From Oscillospiraceae bacterium (GTDB lineage Bacteria > Bacillota > Clostridia > Oscillospirales > Oscillospiraceae), in contig CADBCV010000004.1 of the NCBI GenBank assembly GCA_902793285.1, positions 95,138-159,137 of the forward strand: 64,000 bases of DNA, written 5' to 3'. A program made the position numbers and the translations under genes. A model generated the notes under the pieces. That model ran no database searches, was not told the DNA's origin, and saw only the letters and a program-made list of their open reading frames with translations. Positions 42,223-51,894 of this stretch are shown here, piece after piece. Numbering within the stretch: the first letter of the stretch is position 1; each line of letters begins with the position of its first letter.

Positions 42223-42927
42223 TTAACCAACAACGACTGGATTGCCCCCAAAACTACCGAGTTCAAAAGACTGGGAACCAAACACAATATCAGAAGAAGC
42301 TTCATAATCAAAAGGAAACATCTGCGCAACTGACGCTAATTCAGCCGGCTCGTAGTATGGTTTTATTTTCAACGCGAGTATTGTTTTCATCAAAATGATT
42401 CTTGTCTGTTCGTCCGTCATAAAGTAATGGTTTACAGTGTAAACTCCAGCCTTTGAATTTACAGCTCCTAATTGGCGAATTGTTTGCATTATTTTATCAA
42501 GCGAATGGACCATGGTCGTGCGTTCGCCCCACTGCTCATATATTTTTTCTTTAAGCCAGCTAAGTGTGAAAGCATCCTGCATAGAAGACAGTTTTCCAAT
42601 CGTGCCTGTCACATCAACAAACACTGGATAATATAAGAGAAACATGCACCAATGAAACGCCATTCTATCTGTGTTTCCACCGCGAATAGCTTCAAGAGCT
42701 TTAATTCGGATATTGTTGCTTGCTTCGTCGTCAAAAGGATGTACCCAAAGATTCATCAGAATATCGCTTGACTTGCGAATATTATCCTGACTATTTAGTT
42801 CAAAGGAAATATACTCCCGCAGAGTTTTTTTTATATCTTCCGGGTTCATCCCTTCTAGTACCATATCAACGGTTTTGTCTAACCACTCCTGTTTTATTGC
42901 CCGTGACAATCCTATCATTTTAGCCAT
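42223..42927 (-). CDS. brxA: BrxA-like protein (last gene of the BREX operon)
   Basis: Protein of 234 residues, mostly helical, starting SRAIKQEWLDKTVDMVLEG, with a middle WCMFLLYYPVFVDVTGTIGK and a final VYTVNHYFMTDEQTRIILMK. Position after pglZ and size fit BrxA (DUF1819), a DNA-binding BREX component; sequence marks of that family are weak to the eye, so the call rests partly on context. It overlaps pglZ by 8 bases. Confidence 0.6.
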   Translation of the reverse strand: MAKMIGLSRAIKQEWLDKTVDMVLEGMNPEDIKKTLREYISFELNSQDNIRKSSDILMNLWVHPFDDEASNNIRIKALEAIRGGNTDRMAFHWCMFLLYYPVFVDVTGTIGKLSSMQDAFTLSWLKEKIYEQWGERTTMVHSLDKIMQTIRQLGAVNSKAGVYTVNHYFMTDEQTRIILMKTILALKIKPYYEPAELASVAQMFPFDYEASSDIVFGSQSFELGSFGGNPVVVG

Positions 42928-44368
42928 TCTTTTTCCTCACTTCCACGAATGGGACAACAACCTCTTCAAGAGAAATCCCTCCATGCGTCATAACAATTTC
43001 GTTTTTATTGTCGAATGAAGTCCTTCCCTTACAGATTCTGTATTGAAATTTTCGATCACAGTAATATCCGGGATAAACAAATGTTCTGGTAGCAAGTTCA
43101 TCGGACACATCGGCAAAATCTTTAAGCACAATCATTCGTCTGGACTTTGTTTCTGTCTCGACTCCTGTACGTTTGATCCCGCCGCCGCCAGTGCAAAGTG
43201 TATTTCCATGATCTGCTGTCAGATAGACCTTGAAACCGCGTTGGAGCAGGCTATCTATAAGCCGCAATAGTTTTCCCTCTTTGGCCCAGAGATTGACATC
43301 CTGATACATTCCAAGACGTCCTTGCTTTTGGCCGTGCACCATATCGTCTATATCATTAACTATTATTGCCGCAAATCGGGTGAAAACATCCGGCTGTTTG
43401 TTGTATCCACGGCTATACCATATTTCCTTTTTGTTAAAGCCGTGTTCCTGTGCGGCTGCATAAAAGCCGCTTTCCTCCTTTGTCAGCGTAAAAGGAGATT
43501 CAAGTTGCTGCGGGTATTTTCCAGATAACAAACTTTGTCTCGATATGCTTGTAATTGTTGGGATTAACGCAAAAGAAGCACCAAAAGAATAATCGTAATC
43601 TGTCATATAATCCGACAGAATTTCAAAGTCAAACATTGACATGCCGTCTGCCACGAGTAATGCAATTTTTTCTCCTGTAGCTATTCTACCTATTACATCG
43701 CGCAGCATTACAGGGGCTTCACTTGATACTGCATGGGAAAGCTTGCCATATCTTGAAAAAATGAAAGAGGAAAAAGCCTCGTCAATAAAGCTTTGATCGC
43801 GCTGAATACTATAGAGGCAGGCATATTTCTCAAGCTTTGCATTCTCTTTGGCGATATTTATCCATTCCGAAAACACCAGGTCACTTTTCAGCTTTTCAGC
43901 AATTTTTGCCTCGGATGCAGCAATAAACTCTCTGACGTTTTGCTCGCCAAATGTGACATTCTGAAGGAAATGTGCTGTCTCCTCTTTTAAAAGGCAGCGC
44001 TGTTCAAATTCGTCGTACGAGAAATCTATCAGCTCAATATCTCGAAAGTGTACTTTAAGAATGTCCGCATCCATTCGTGGATAAAGGTTTGTAAGAGAAA
44101 GCTCAATCTCGCAAAAGTTCCGGCGAATATCTGTTGGAACATAGAGATGAGCTGTTACGATAATAGCGCACGGCGTCTTCGTATATCGCATCTCTGTTTC
44201 ATATTTGTACCTGATACGTTCTATATCGTCATAGAAATAGACGCTGAAATCGTTGGTACGCAATAGAGATACATAATCGACGCAGGACGATATGTTCTCA
44301 AAATCAAAGATCATGAGCCGCTTTTCATATTCAGTTTGTAAAAGCCTGCGTACTCTGTCTGCGATCAT
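42920..44368 (-). CDS. pglZ: PglZ, alkaline-phosphatase-superfamily BREX protein
   Basis: Protein of 482 residues. The PglZ domain starts with IALLVADGMSMFDFEILSDY (metal-binding Asp and the nucleophile region), then ALIPTITSISRQSLLSGKYP, and YLTADHGNTLCTGGGGIK with the second metal site. It ends with a beta segment VMTHGGISLEEVVVPFVEV, typical of the superfamily. It is shorter than most PglZ proteins. PglZ is the signature gene of BREX phage resistance. It lies 3 bp after the helicase gene. Confidence 0.93.
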   Translation of the reverse strand: MIADRVRRLLQTEYEKRLMIFDFENISSCVDYVSLLRTNDFSVYFYDDIERIRYKYETEMRYTKTPCAIIVTAHLYVPTDIRRNFCEIELSLTNLYPRMDADILKVHFRDIELIDFSYDEFEQRCLLKEETAHFLQNVTFGEQNVREFIAASEAKIAEKLKSDLVFSEWINIAKENAKLEKYACLYSIQRDQSFIDEAFSSFIFSRYGKLSHAVSSEAPVMLRDVIGRIATGEKIALLVADGMSMFDFEILSDYMTDYDYSFGASFALIPTITSISRQSLLSGKYPQQLESPFTLTKEESGFYAAAQEHGFNKKEIWYSRGYNKQPDVFTRFAAIIVNDIDDMVHGQKQGRLGMYQDVNLWAKEGKLLRLIDSLLQRGFKVYLTADHGNTLCTGGGGIKRTGVETETKSRRMIVLKDFADVSDELATRTFVYPGYYCDRKFQYRICKGRTSFDNKNEIVMTHGGISLEEVVVPFVEVRKKNG

Positions 44369-44371
44369 ATT

Positions 44372-47041
44372 TCACTCCATGCGTATCAGCAATTCCAAAT
44401 GGAAGTCAGGACAAAGCTGCTTATCCAGAAGATATTGTGCTTCCACGTCTTCTTTTTCTTGAATCAAGGATTTAAGCTTATGATTCCGAATGTTCGCTAT
44501 ACCGATACGATCTGCTGCCTCGAATCGGAGGGATAGTGCATAGCTATATTTTGTATGGTTTTCCTCTATTCGGCGATTATAGTCAGTGCACATCTCATGA
44601 AATGTATCGTAAGCATATTCTTGTGATGCCTCTTTTAGTTTCGCAAGCTGTAATGATTCGATAGGAGCGTATGGCGTGGCGGTTATGACGTTTGTTTCGT
44701 CCAGAAGTGCATTCCAAATACGTTTTCCCGCTAACGGTCGGAGGATACCTGCGTCATTGATAAAAACAGGTAGTGTTTTTCCACCGCTGCCATTCGCTGA
44801 AACTGACAAATGCCAGAGCATGAACCAGCCTTTTTCTCCAGTAAAATGTTGAATACTAACACATAGTAGCTCCGTCTGAACATCCTGATGGATTTCCTGC
44901 CGAAGATGCCTGATGATTCGTTCATCATTGATACTATATGTATCCAACGGAAGGACGGGATTACCACGAGAACTCTCATACCAAGCCATCATTGCTCGAA
45001 GCGCTGAGTCTATATCAAACGAGGTATCCGCTCCGACCAGGCTGGTCAGATCCTTTTCTTCACGTATCAAGTCTTTAACACGAAGGGTATTCCGTACCTG
45101 CGTTCTAAGGTCTTCCTCTACAGGTTGAATATTATAGTTAATATTTTGGGGGCTGCGAATTGATTTCAAATAGGCGTCGGTAAAGTTGACCCCTGCCGTC
45201 TCACTGTCCAGAACGTCAGCATATTTATCAATGCCGATCTCTTTTAGAATAACAGATAACTTTTCCTCAAGAACATCCTTCACACGGCTTTCCACTGTGT
45301 CAGCAAGGATGAAGTTATAGACCTCTACATCCCGTTGCTGCCCAATACGATCTACGCGTCCGATGCGCTGCTCAATTTTCATGGGATTCCAAGGCAAATC
45401 GTAATTAATGATACAATTGGAAAACTGGAGGTTCAAGCCCTCGCCGCCGGCATCCGTCGAAATCAAAATGTTTGTCTTATCACGAAATTCAGCCAAAACA
45501 GCATTTCTTTCTTCAATAGCGAGGCTGCCATTGAGAAGCGAGGTGGAATACCCACGTCCGATAAGCAATTTACTCAAATACTGCTGTGTTGCTACGAACT
45601 CGGTAAAAATAATCAGTTTTCGGTTGCGATCCTCTCCGAACAGTTTCTCTACAATCTCCAACAGAGGCTCAATCTTTACATCCAAGTACTGATATTCCGC
45701 CTGTTGGGCTACATTGACAATCTGGTTCAGCTCTTTGATCTCTTCTTTGATATCCAACGAGAACGCGGTAATTGCGTCGTCGAGACTCTCTTCCATATCA
45801 AGCTCTGCAAATTCAGCTTCGGTCATAGACTTAAACCGAAAGGCCTGTGCTTCGAGAATCTGGATTCGCTTCTGTAGGCTCTGCCGAACTGCGGTAGTAC
45901 TGCTGGTGACCAATCGCTGCATCATAATAAGCAGAAAGACAATCCACATGTTTTTGCCGCGATTGCGCATGGCCTTGTTGTAATTTTTAGCAACATATTC
46001 AGATACCATCTCATAGAGCTTGCGCTGCATGGAATGTCGCTGATCCCAGTGCAGTTCTACGATATGGGTATTCCGTTTCTTGAAAAGCGGCTCGCCATTG
46101 TTATCAATGGCCTCCCGCTTTTCTGTCCGGATGACATAGGGGGCAACCTGCTCCTTAACGACAGCCTTCATATTGGGGAAAGCTTTCTCATCCACCAGCC
46201 GGATCAGCCGCAAAAATGGCTCTGTTTTACCGTTATGCGGGGTAGCAGTCAGCAGCAACAGATATGGGCTCGCCGCAGCAAGCAGATTTCCCAGCTTGTA
46301 ACGGGCTACCTCTCCAGTGGACCCTGCAACACGGTGGGCTTCATCAATAATGATTAGGTCCCAGCCGCTGTTGATGATGGAATAAATACGCTCTTCATTG
46401 TATTTCTCGATCTGATCCTCTGACCATCCAGTGCGCTTTTCCAAAGGTTTAATGGAATCCATTGGGGAGATAACCTGATCGAACTGGCCATAGACATCAT
46501 CGTGATCGGTGATTTTTCGGATGGTATTATATTCTTCCGGCAAGATAATGTGAAACTTCTCCCCAAACTTCTCCTGCATCTCCAAGTTCCACTGCGTGAC
46601 CAGGCCGGTCGGGCATACCACCAAAATTCGGCTTATCAGGCCACGGGCCTTTAACTCCTTAATAATAAGCCCTGCTTCAATAGTTTTACCAAGGCCGACC
46701 TCGTCAGCAAGAATGTAGCGGATATTGTTGTTACTGACGGCACGATTTAACACATGAAGCTGATGCGGCAGCGGAATAATCCCGCTGGAGAGTTTGGAAA
46801 GAGTTCCCTCGGAGACTTCGCTTTTGATTTTTGCAAGCATGGCAATATAGCGCACGGTGTATTCATTGGCATGGTTTTCCCGCGTTTCTGCTTCCACAGC
46901 GTCAGCAGAGAGCTTGTACACTGCGCCGGTAACCGGGTCGAAGACCTTATAGGTCACGAAACCCCAGACCGTGGTGATATCCACGATCTGGACCCGTTCT
47001 TTTCTGTTTATATCAAAAACAAAATCTCCAATATTGAACAT
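44372..47041 (-). CDS. brxHII: SNF2/HepA-type helicase of the BREX-3 kind (BrxHII)
   Basis: Protein of 889 residues with an N-terminal small beta domain and a complete superfamily 2 core: YILADEVGLGKTIEAGLIIK (motif I), IIIDEAHRVAG (II), LLLTATPHNGKTEPFLRLI (III), ISTDAGGEGLNLQFSNCII (V) and QRIGRVDRIGQQRDVEVYNF (VI). It resembles RapA/HepA and the helicase of BREX type 3. The ATG at 47041 is preferred over an upstream TTG because GGAG lies 6 bases before it. It sits 14 bp after the kinase gene. Confidence 0.9.
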   Translation of the reverse strand: MFNIGDFVFDINRKERVQIVDITTVWGFVTYKVFDPVTGAVYKLSADAVEAETRENHANEYTVRYIAMLAKIKSEVSEGTLSKLSSGIIPLPHQLHVLNRAVSNNNIRYILADEVGLGKTIEAGLIIKELKARGLISRILVVCPTGLVTQWNLEMQEKFGEKFHIILPEEYNTIRKITDHDDVYGQFDQVISPMDSIKPLEKRTGWSEDQIEKYNEERIYSIINSGWDLIIIDEAHRVAGSTGEVARYKLGNLLAAASPYLLLLTATPHNGKTEPFLRLIRLVDEKAFPNMKAVVKEQVAPYVIRTEKREAIDNNGEPLFKKRNTHIVELHWDQRHSMQRKLYEMVSEYVAKNYNKAMRNRGKNMWIVFLLIMMQRLVTSSTTAVRQSLQKRIQILEAQAFRFKSMTEAEFAELDMEESLDDAITAFSLDIKEEIKELNQIVNVAQQAEYQYLDVKIEPLLEIVEKLFGEDRNRKLIIFTEFVATQQYLSKLLIGRGYSTSLLNGSLAIEERNAVLAEFRDKTNILISTDAGGEGLNLQFSNCIINYDLPWNPMKIEQRIGRVDRIGQQRDVEVYNFILADTVESRVKDVLEEKLSVILKEIGIDKYADVLDSETAGVNFTDAYLKSIRSPQNINYNIQPVEEDLRTQVRNTLRVKDLIREEKDLTSLVGADTSFDIDSALRAMMAWYESSRGNPVLPLDTYSINDERIIRHLRQEIHQDVQTELLCVSIQHFTGEKGWFMLWHLSVSANGSGGKTLPVFINDAGILRPLAGKRIWNALLDETNVITATPYAPIESLQLAKLKEASQEYAYDTFHEMCTDYNRRIEENHTKYSYALSLRFEAADRIGIANIRNHKLKSLIQEKEDVEAQYLLDKQLCPDFHLELLIRME

Positions 47042-47055
47042 AATAAACTCCAATG

Positions 47056-48315
47056 TTAATTAAATGCTTTCAAAGCTTCCCGTATTTCGTTTTCCTTTTT
47101 CATTCGTTTTATTTCTTCTCTGATTCTGCTGTCTTCAGCTTCTTTTTCTTGCTGATTTCTGCGTAGAATCTGCTTATTATATTCTGTTGTTGCCGCAGGA
47201 AGCCACGTTTTTACATGCCCAAGAATTTGTTTCATTGTGTTAGTGTCGGCATTACGAACAATCATTGCCAATATATTGTTGCCCATTTTTTCAAGATGTC
47301 GAGGATCATAGCCCGGAATATATGAGCGCATATATGTACCGAAACGCAAACAATCAAGCCAAGCAGGATCGTCAGGAAAAACATCTAAGTGCATGATGAG
47401 CCTTCCACTATCGTAGCCAACGTTTATAATTTTCGGTGCTTCAATAATGCCAGATTTCAAATCGATATTTGATTGTTCCGCTGCGAGTTCTCGTAGTTTC
47501 TGCGCATTTTCTGCTTCCTTCTGTAAAGCAAGTATCTCAAATGCGATCTTTTCTACCGGGAACACCCTGTCCTGCGGGTTTTGGCAAATCATCCTGGAGA
47601 CAATCTCATCCAAATATGCATATTTACCATTAACATTTGCGATTGTTTGATAGTTAACTCCAGAAATGATAGTCCTTGTGAACATTTCATTCAGAATAAG
47701 GCCCAAAGAGAATATATCAGCTCGGCCATCAACAGTTTGTCCACGGTTTCTCTGCTCTGGCGCCGCATACTGGAAATTGGCAAGGCGGTCATGCTTTGCT
47801 GTCTCTACAAATGTCGCTAATTCCTCTTCGCAGAAATGAGCAATTCCAAAATCGGCAATGACAGCATGCCCTTGTTCATCAATGAGGATGTTCTCCGGCT
47901 TTATATCCCGGTGCCAAACACCTTTCTGATGAGCAAATTTCAATCCCTCTGCAATCTCCGAAAATAACACCAATGCGCGATCCCCGGAAATGCCAGTATT
48001 GATCAAATCCCTTAGTGTATTCGGATAGTACGGCATTATGTAAAAAACGAGATCATCTGAATCCGAAGTGTATGTTCCGCTGTCCAGAACAGATACGATG
48101 CAAGGATGATGGTTATTACTACAAAATGCAATTTCATTGTGAAATCTCTTCAGCTTTTCCTTTGATGTTTTTGTACGATCAATTGCTTTCAGCGCATATA
48201 CCGTACTCGAGTCATCGTTCACTTTAAAGATTGCGCCATTTCCGCCTTGGTTTACCTGGTTTTGGACAACGTACTCATTTGAAATGGTTTTAACAATTGT
48301 ACCTTTCTTCAGCAT
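47056..48315 (-). CDS. Ser/Thr protein kinase embedded in the BREX operon
   Basis: Protein of 419 residues with an intact Hanks-type kinase domain (1-270): glycine loop NQGGNGAIFKV, Lys43 in ALKAID, HRDIKPENIL with Asp137, DFGIAHF with Asp155, and APEQRNRGQTVDGRADIFSLG. The C-terminal ~150 residues are not a standard sensor; they end in a charged coiled coil (NQQEKEAEDSRIREEIKRM). PglW kinases mark BREX type 2, but this one is shorter and sits in a type 3 layout. GGAGG lies 8 bases before the ATG. It may sense phage or control the two small Ser-rich proteins upstream. Confidence 0.9.
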   Translation of the reverse strand: MLKKGTIVKTISNEYVVQNQVNQGGNGAIFKVNDDSSTVYALKAIDRTKTSKEKLKRFHNEIAFCSNNHHPCIVSVLDSGTYTSDSDDLVFYIMPYYPNTLRDLINTGISGDRALVLFSEIAEGLKFAHQKGVWHRDIKPENILIDEQGHAVIADFGIAHFCEEELATFVETAKHDRLANFQYAAPEQRNRGQTVDGRADIFSLGLILNEMFTRTIISGVNYQTIANVNGKYAYLDEIVSRMICQNPQDRVFPVEKIAFEILALQKEAENAQKLRELAAEQSNIDLKSGIIEAPKIINVGYDSGRLIMHLDVFPDDPAWLDCLRFGTYMRSYIPGYDPRHLEKMGNNILAMIVRNADTNTMKQILGHVKTWLPAATTEYNKQILRRNQQEKEAEDSRIREEIKRMKKENEIREALKAFN

Positions 48316-48345
48316 GGTAAAGGCCTCCGGAAAAACAACAATTAT

Positions 48346-48531
48346 TCACTTGCCACTGCTCTTATTGGATGCTTTTGTTCCATTATTGGAAAATAGTTGA
48401 ATGTTTAATGGCATGATAGGAACTGATACAGCCGACATTGGATTCTCAAATTGTGAGGCACTTGTTTCCTGCGTATCTTGCATATTAGAAGATAAAACCT
48501 TGTCGACTTTGGATGATTCATTTGTTTCCAT
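48346..48531 (-). CDS. Small Ser-rich protein between kinase and membrane protein (2 of 2)
   Basis: Sixty-one residues beginning METNESSKVDKVLSSNMQDT and continuing ETSASQFENPMSAVSVPIMP; it ends TKASNKSSGK. It is low-complexity, rich in Ser, Thr, Asn and Met. AGGAG lies 8 bases before the ATG at 48531, and the gene overlaps the end of the previous small frame, which supports real translation. It ends 30 bp before the kinase. Its many Ser/Thr residues make it a possible kinase substrate, but this is inference. Confidence 0.6.
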   Translation of the reverse strand: METNESSKVDKVLSSNMQDTQETSASQFENPMSAVSVPIMPLNIQLFSNNGTKASNKSSGK

Positions 48532-48664
48532 TTGGCGGTCTCCTAAAGTCAAGTTCTACACCATCCCTATGTGTGGTTGTTGGCATTGGTGGCGGCGCTG
48601 GTTGTTTCATGGGATTCGGTGATGTTGTTGAAGAAGAGCTTTCATTATTAGATTTTGCGCTCAT
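48518..48664 (-). CDS. Small Ser/Pro-rich protein (1 of 2)
   Basis: Forty-eight residues: MSAKSNNESSSSTTSPNPMK, QPAPPPMPTTTHRDGVEL, then DFRRPPNGNK. A disordered Ser/Thr/Pro tract with a more conserved-looking end. The ATG at 48664 is 21 bp after the membrane-protein stop, and the stop (48518) overlaps the start of the next small gene. The ribosome site is weak (TTGGGA), so coupling to the membrane protein is likely. Confidence 0.5.
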   Translation of the reverse strand: MSAKSNNESSSSTTSPNPMKQPAPPPMPTTTHRDGVELDFRRPPNGNK

Positions 48665-48685
48665 AAGTATATCCCAACCTTTTAT

Positions 48686-49255
48686 TTAATACAAAATAAA
48701 GAGACCAATAACATACCATAGTATTATCAGCCCAATTGTGAAAAAGAAGCATCCCATAGACCATCTGATCAGTAGTACCCGGGTATTATTTGCTTCGCTC
48801 AGGCTTACTTGAACATCCCCTACAACCTGTACCCACTGCTTTAATTGTGCGGCTTTTGATAATGTGTCTGAATATGTATCTGATACAAATTTCTCTATTT
48901 CTGGGATATTCATAAAAGTTTTTTTCAAAACGCGCCGTTGTGCAAGGGAAGCAAAAAGCAAACTTGCAAGCAGTGAAATAGTAATAGTAGATCCAGCCCA
49001 GAAGAAAAAGTCTAAGCTAACTTTTCCTCGATGTTCGATAAGGATCGGAAATACCATAAAGACCGCTGCTGTCATAAAAGAAAAAGCTGTCTGCATGTGA
49101 CTTGATTGCTGAATGAGAGAGTCCTCTCTACGAAGCTCAGACTCATATTTCAGTAACGAAATATCCTTGACATGAGAATAGAGGGCTTCTGCCTGCATTT
49201 CAAGTTCTTTAGGAGAAATGTCGGATGATTTTTCTTCAATCTCTTTCTTGTCCAT
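48686..49255 (-). CDS. Three-helix membrane protein in the BREX operon
   Basis: Protein of 189 residues. A charged N-terminal helical region (to ~55) is followed by a hydrophobic pair (FSFMTAAVFMVFPILIEH at about 58-75 and FFFWAGSTITISLLASLLFA at about 84-104), a cytoplasmic helical stretch (KAAQLKQWVQVVGDVQVSLS) and a last helix pair (CFFFTIGLIILWYVIGLFIL). The layout recalls SLATT-type and similar pore or effector proteins of defence systems, but no family is assigned. Only 3 bp separate it from pglX. Confidence 0.7.
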   Translation of the reverse strand: MDKKEIEEKSSDISPKELEMQAEALYSHVKDISLLKYESELRREDSLIQQSSHMQTAFSFMTAAVFMVFPILIEHRGKVSLDFFFWAGSTITISLLASLLFASLAQRRVLKKTFMNIPEIEKFVSDTYSDTLSKAAQLKQWVQVVGDVQVSLSEANNTRVLLIRWSMGCFFFTIGLIILWYVIGLFILY

Positions 49256-49258
49256 AAC

Positions 49259-51835
49259 TTATACTCTACCCAGGCTGATGTCGTAGTACATGAGCAGCTT
49301 GTCGTCTTCCTGAATGACCTGCTCGGGGAGGCGTTCGGCAGTTGTGACGATCAGTTTATAGTTTTTATCCTTCCAGAGTTTGGCGAAGCCCGCGCGGATG
49401 GCCTCGGAGCGGAAAAGCTTCAATTTGCCGCGCGTGGCAAGGTAACCGTCGAATTCCTTCAGCAGACTCTTTTCGCGGAGCTTGGCCATGTCCGCTTCCT
49501 TGGTGATGTCGGGGATATACCATTTGCCATCGAAGTTCTGTAAGAAGTTCTCTTCCAACAGGACCGAAAGTTCAGGCAATGCTTCAAACTTGTCGATGGA
49601 ACGAACCTCCTGCATAAATTTTGGCTGCAGCTCGGCATAGGTCTGGGGTGTGTCCAGTTGTGCATACAGCCAGGAGATGGCCGTTTTCTCATTGCTGACA
49701 ATAAAACTCATCTGCACATCTTCGAGATCGTTTTCAACGCGGGCCATGTCATACTCATTGACTTGCTCAGGGAGGAAGTACATCCCGTCGCGCTTGAGGA
49801 AATGTTCGTCCAAACCACGATAAAAGTCTGTCGCATCCAGAGGGACCGGAATTCCCTGCATAATGTGGTAGGCCACCATGCGGTCAAAGAGGAGGTAGGC
49901 CTGACGCTCAGCAAGGATGTCAATTTTGCCGTCTTTGTTGGCATCTACAACAACAGGGAGATTGGAGAGATGCTGCCGCACAAAGGCCCATGCGGTTTCC
50001 AGGGAGCCGGATTTGTCGAGAAACTCTCGTCTAAAGCTATCTTTGGGTTTATATGCAGAAATGACAAGATCTTGCTTGACAGCGCTTGTTGTAGTGACTT
50101 GCTTGAAACTGCCCTGTTTTTTATCTAGTGTGCGAACATCTGCAATAATAAACCCTGCCCGCTGTATTGCTTCTTGGATAGAATTCCAAACCGAATTTTG
50201 TGAATTGTGAAACTCAACTGTCATCCAATGATTTGGTTTTAAGACATTGTAATAGACTTGAAAGCAGCGAGTCATTAACGCCTGGTAATCAATCAGCTGT
50301 TTCCCTTGAGTATCACAGATAATAGCCTCTTCATTAGTTGCAGTAACTACTTTCAACCAGTCTTCCCACAAGAAATTTAATTGAGAATAGTTTAAATTAC
50401 CGCCGAACGGAGGATCAGTAAAAACATAGTCAATTGAGTTTGATGGGATGCCGTTTTGTGTTGTGAGGCTGTTGGTTGAAATACAGACTTTTCCTTGCTC
50501 AAACTTCTCAATAGTCATTGCTTCTGCAATGCTCTGAGCATTTCTCCTGATAGAAAGGACGGGGTTGGGCGGGGTCATTAAGGAAGAAACGTATAGAGTA
50601 CCTGAGAGAGGACCGCCGCCTTTTTTATCCGGGCGAAACCGCCTCATTTTTGACAGGTATTGGTTTGCGGCTGAATGAGCAAACATTATGTGATGGCCAA
50701 TGCATTTGTCATCTGCTTTAACCGCTTTGTCCCATATATATGCCATTTCTTTGATAGAACTGTCATGATAAAAGTGATGCGTATGCGTCATCCCAATTTG
50801 ATCATTGCGTCGACTTTCGCGGCCGATAGGCATTCTACTCGTAGGAAACCACTCTTCACATTTCGCTCTTTTCGCTCTCTCAATGGTTTCAAAATCCTTT
50901 TTATCAGGCGTCTTCTCATATCTGTGGGTTCCTATAGAATAACTGATTTTAACCGGCACCTGTTTTATTGGGCGAATCACCTCATCAATGTATGGGTCAT
51001 ATTCATCTTGAAATGCGTGTATACACTCACTTTTCTTAATCTTACTTCCACAGCAGGGACAAGTTAGAATCTCTCTGACTTTACATGCCTTCTCATCAAC
51101 TGCAACATCCCAGAACGAAAACTCAGATGAGCATTGAGGGCAAATAAACACATCGGACCAAAGAATATGATTGATTGTTCCGGTCAGTGGCTGCCCATCA
51201 ATTCCGAAGACGGGATTCCCATTTGCATCTACATGCTGAGTTTGATACATCCAGCCATATTTTTTTTCGCAGCCATCTAGTATTTCTCTTACTTGTTCAT
51301 CAAATGAGATATAATCTGCTGGATTGTTATAATTGTAGGCAATAAATGTTGCCATAGGAGAAAGGTCGCTCAGGATTGCTCGACGAGCGCCCCATTCAAT
51401 CTGATCTTCTTTCATTTCTGCGCTGATTTTCATCTTGAATGCGGGATCTGGGCAGCCACACATCTGTGCTGCTACGCCCGTCATTCCCGTACCACAAAAC
51501 CCATCTAAAACGATATCTCCGGGTTTCGTATAATGCAGGATATACCTCATGATAGCTTTATACGGGACTTTTGTGTGATAGCTGTGTGCATTATAAATAG
51601 GGTCGTTTTTCCCTTCACTCACATCGGCGGCAAAGGGCTCCCGGTGATAATCATCCGTAGCCTCGTCATAAGGAGTGCCGTTTTCCCGGATGAAATCCTC
51701 GATGAAGGGATTGGGGCAGGCGGTATAATAGGGGGCATCAGACAGCGCAATGATATCCTCATCCTTGCCGATGGGGAAGCCTTCGATATGGCGGACCTTG
51801 TCCAGATCCTCTTTGGTCAGTTTTCTGCGTTCCAT
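49259..51835 (-). CDS. pglX: BREX DNA methyltransferase (PglX type, BREX-3 form)
   Basis: Protein of 858 residues, predicted adenine-specific methylase that marks host DNA. SAM-binding motif I: GDIVLDGFCGTGMTGVAAQM; catalytic motif IV: YVFTDPPFGGNLNYSQL; in beta-class fashion motif IV is placed far from motif I. In between lie two Cys pairs (FICPQC, LTCPCC) that may form a zinc ribbon. The C-terminal ~250 residues (from FLKRDGMYFLPEQV) are a family-specific domain. The ATG at 51835 follows GGAGAAGAAAG. It lies 59 bp after the AlbA_2 gene. Confidence 0.9.
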   Translation of the reverse strand: MERRKLTKEDLDKVRHIEGFPIGKDEDIIALSDAPYYTACPNPFIEDFIRENGTPYDEATDDYHREPFAADVSEGKNDPIYNAHSYHTKVPYKAIMRYILHYTKPGDIVLDGFCGTGMTGVAAQMCGCPDPAFKMKISAEMKEDQIEWGARRAILSDLSPMATFIAYNYNNPADYISFDEQVREILDGCEKKYGWMYQTQHVDANGNPVFGIDGQPLTGTINHILWSDVFICPQCSSEFSFWDVAVDEKACKVREILTCPCCGSKIKKSECIHAFQDEYDPYIDEVIRPIKQVPVKISYSIGTHRYEKTPDKKDFETIERAKRAKCEEWFPTSRMPIGRESRRNDQIGMTHTHHFYHDSSIKEMAYIWDKAVKADDKCIGHHIMFAHSAANQYLSKMRRFRPDKKGGGPLSGTLYVSSLMTPPNPVLSIRRNAQSIAEAMTIEKFEQGKVCISTNSLTTQNGIPSNSIDYVFTDPPFGGNLNYSQLNFLWEDWLKVVTATNEEAIICDTQGKQLIDYQALMTRCFQVYYNVLKPNHWMTVEFHNSQNSVWNSIQEAIQRAGFIIADVRTLDKKQGSFKQVTTTSAVKQDLVISAYKPKDSFRREFLDKSGSLETAWAFVRQHLSNLPVVVDANKDGKIDILAERQAYLLFDRMVAYHIMQGIPVPLDATDFYRGLDEHFLKRDGMYFLPEQVNEYDMARVENDLEDVQMSFIVSNEKTAISWLYAQLDTPQTYAELQPKFMQEVRSIDKFEALPELSVLLEENFLQNFDGKWYIPDITKEADMAKLREKSLLKEFDGYLATRGKLKLFRSEAIRAGFAKLWKDKNYKLIVTTAERLPEQVIQEDDKLLMYYDISLGRV

Positions 51836-51847
51836 CTTTCTTCTCCT

Positions 51848-51894
51848 TTGATTGGATACGGATTGGTTAAAGATTGGTTAGAAGATTGGTTAAA
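51848..51894. repeat. Short GATTGGTTA tandem repeat before pglX
   Basis: GGATTGGTTA, AGATTGGTTA and AGATTGGTTA occur in a row between the AlbA_2 stop and the pglX ribosome site. The repeat could slip in copy number and so change spacing, but it is outside coding sequence. Confidence 0.55.

Noticed and set aside
42099-42329. Minus-strand frame overlapping the end of brxA
   Set aside because: Out of frame with brxA, Leu-rich by chance, no ribosome site.
47056-48315. PglW and therefore BREX type 2
   Set aside because: The kinase is much shorter than PglW, and brxF/brxA/SNF2 helicase with this methylase form fit type 3.
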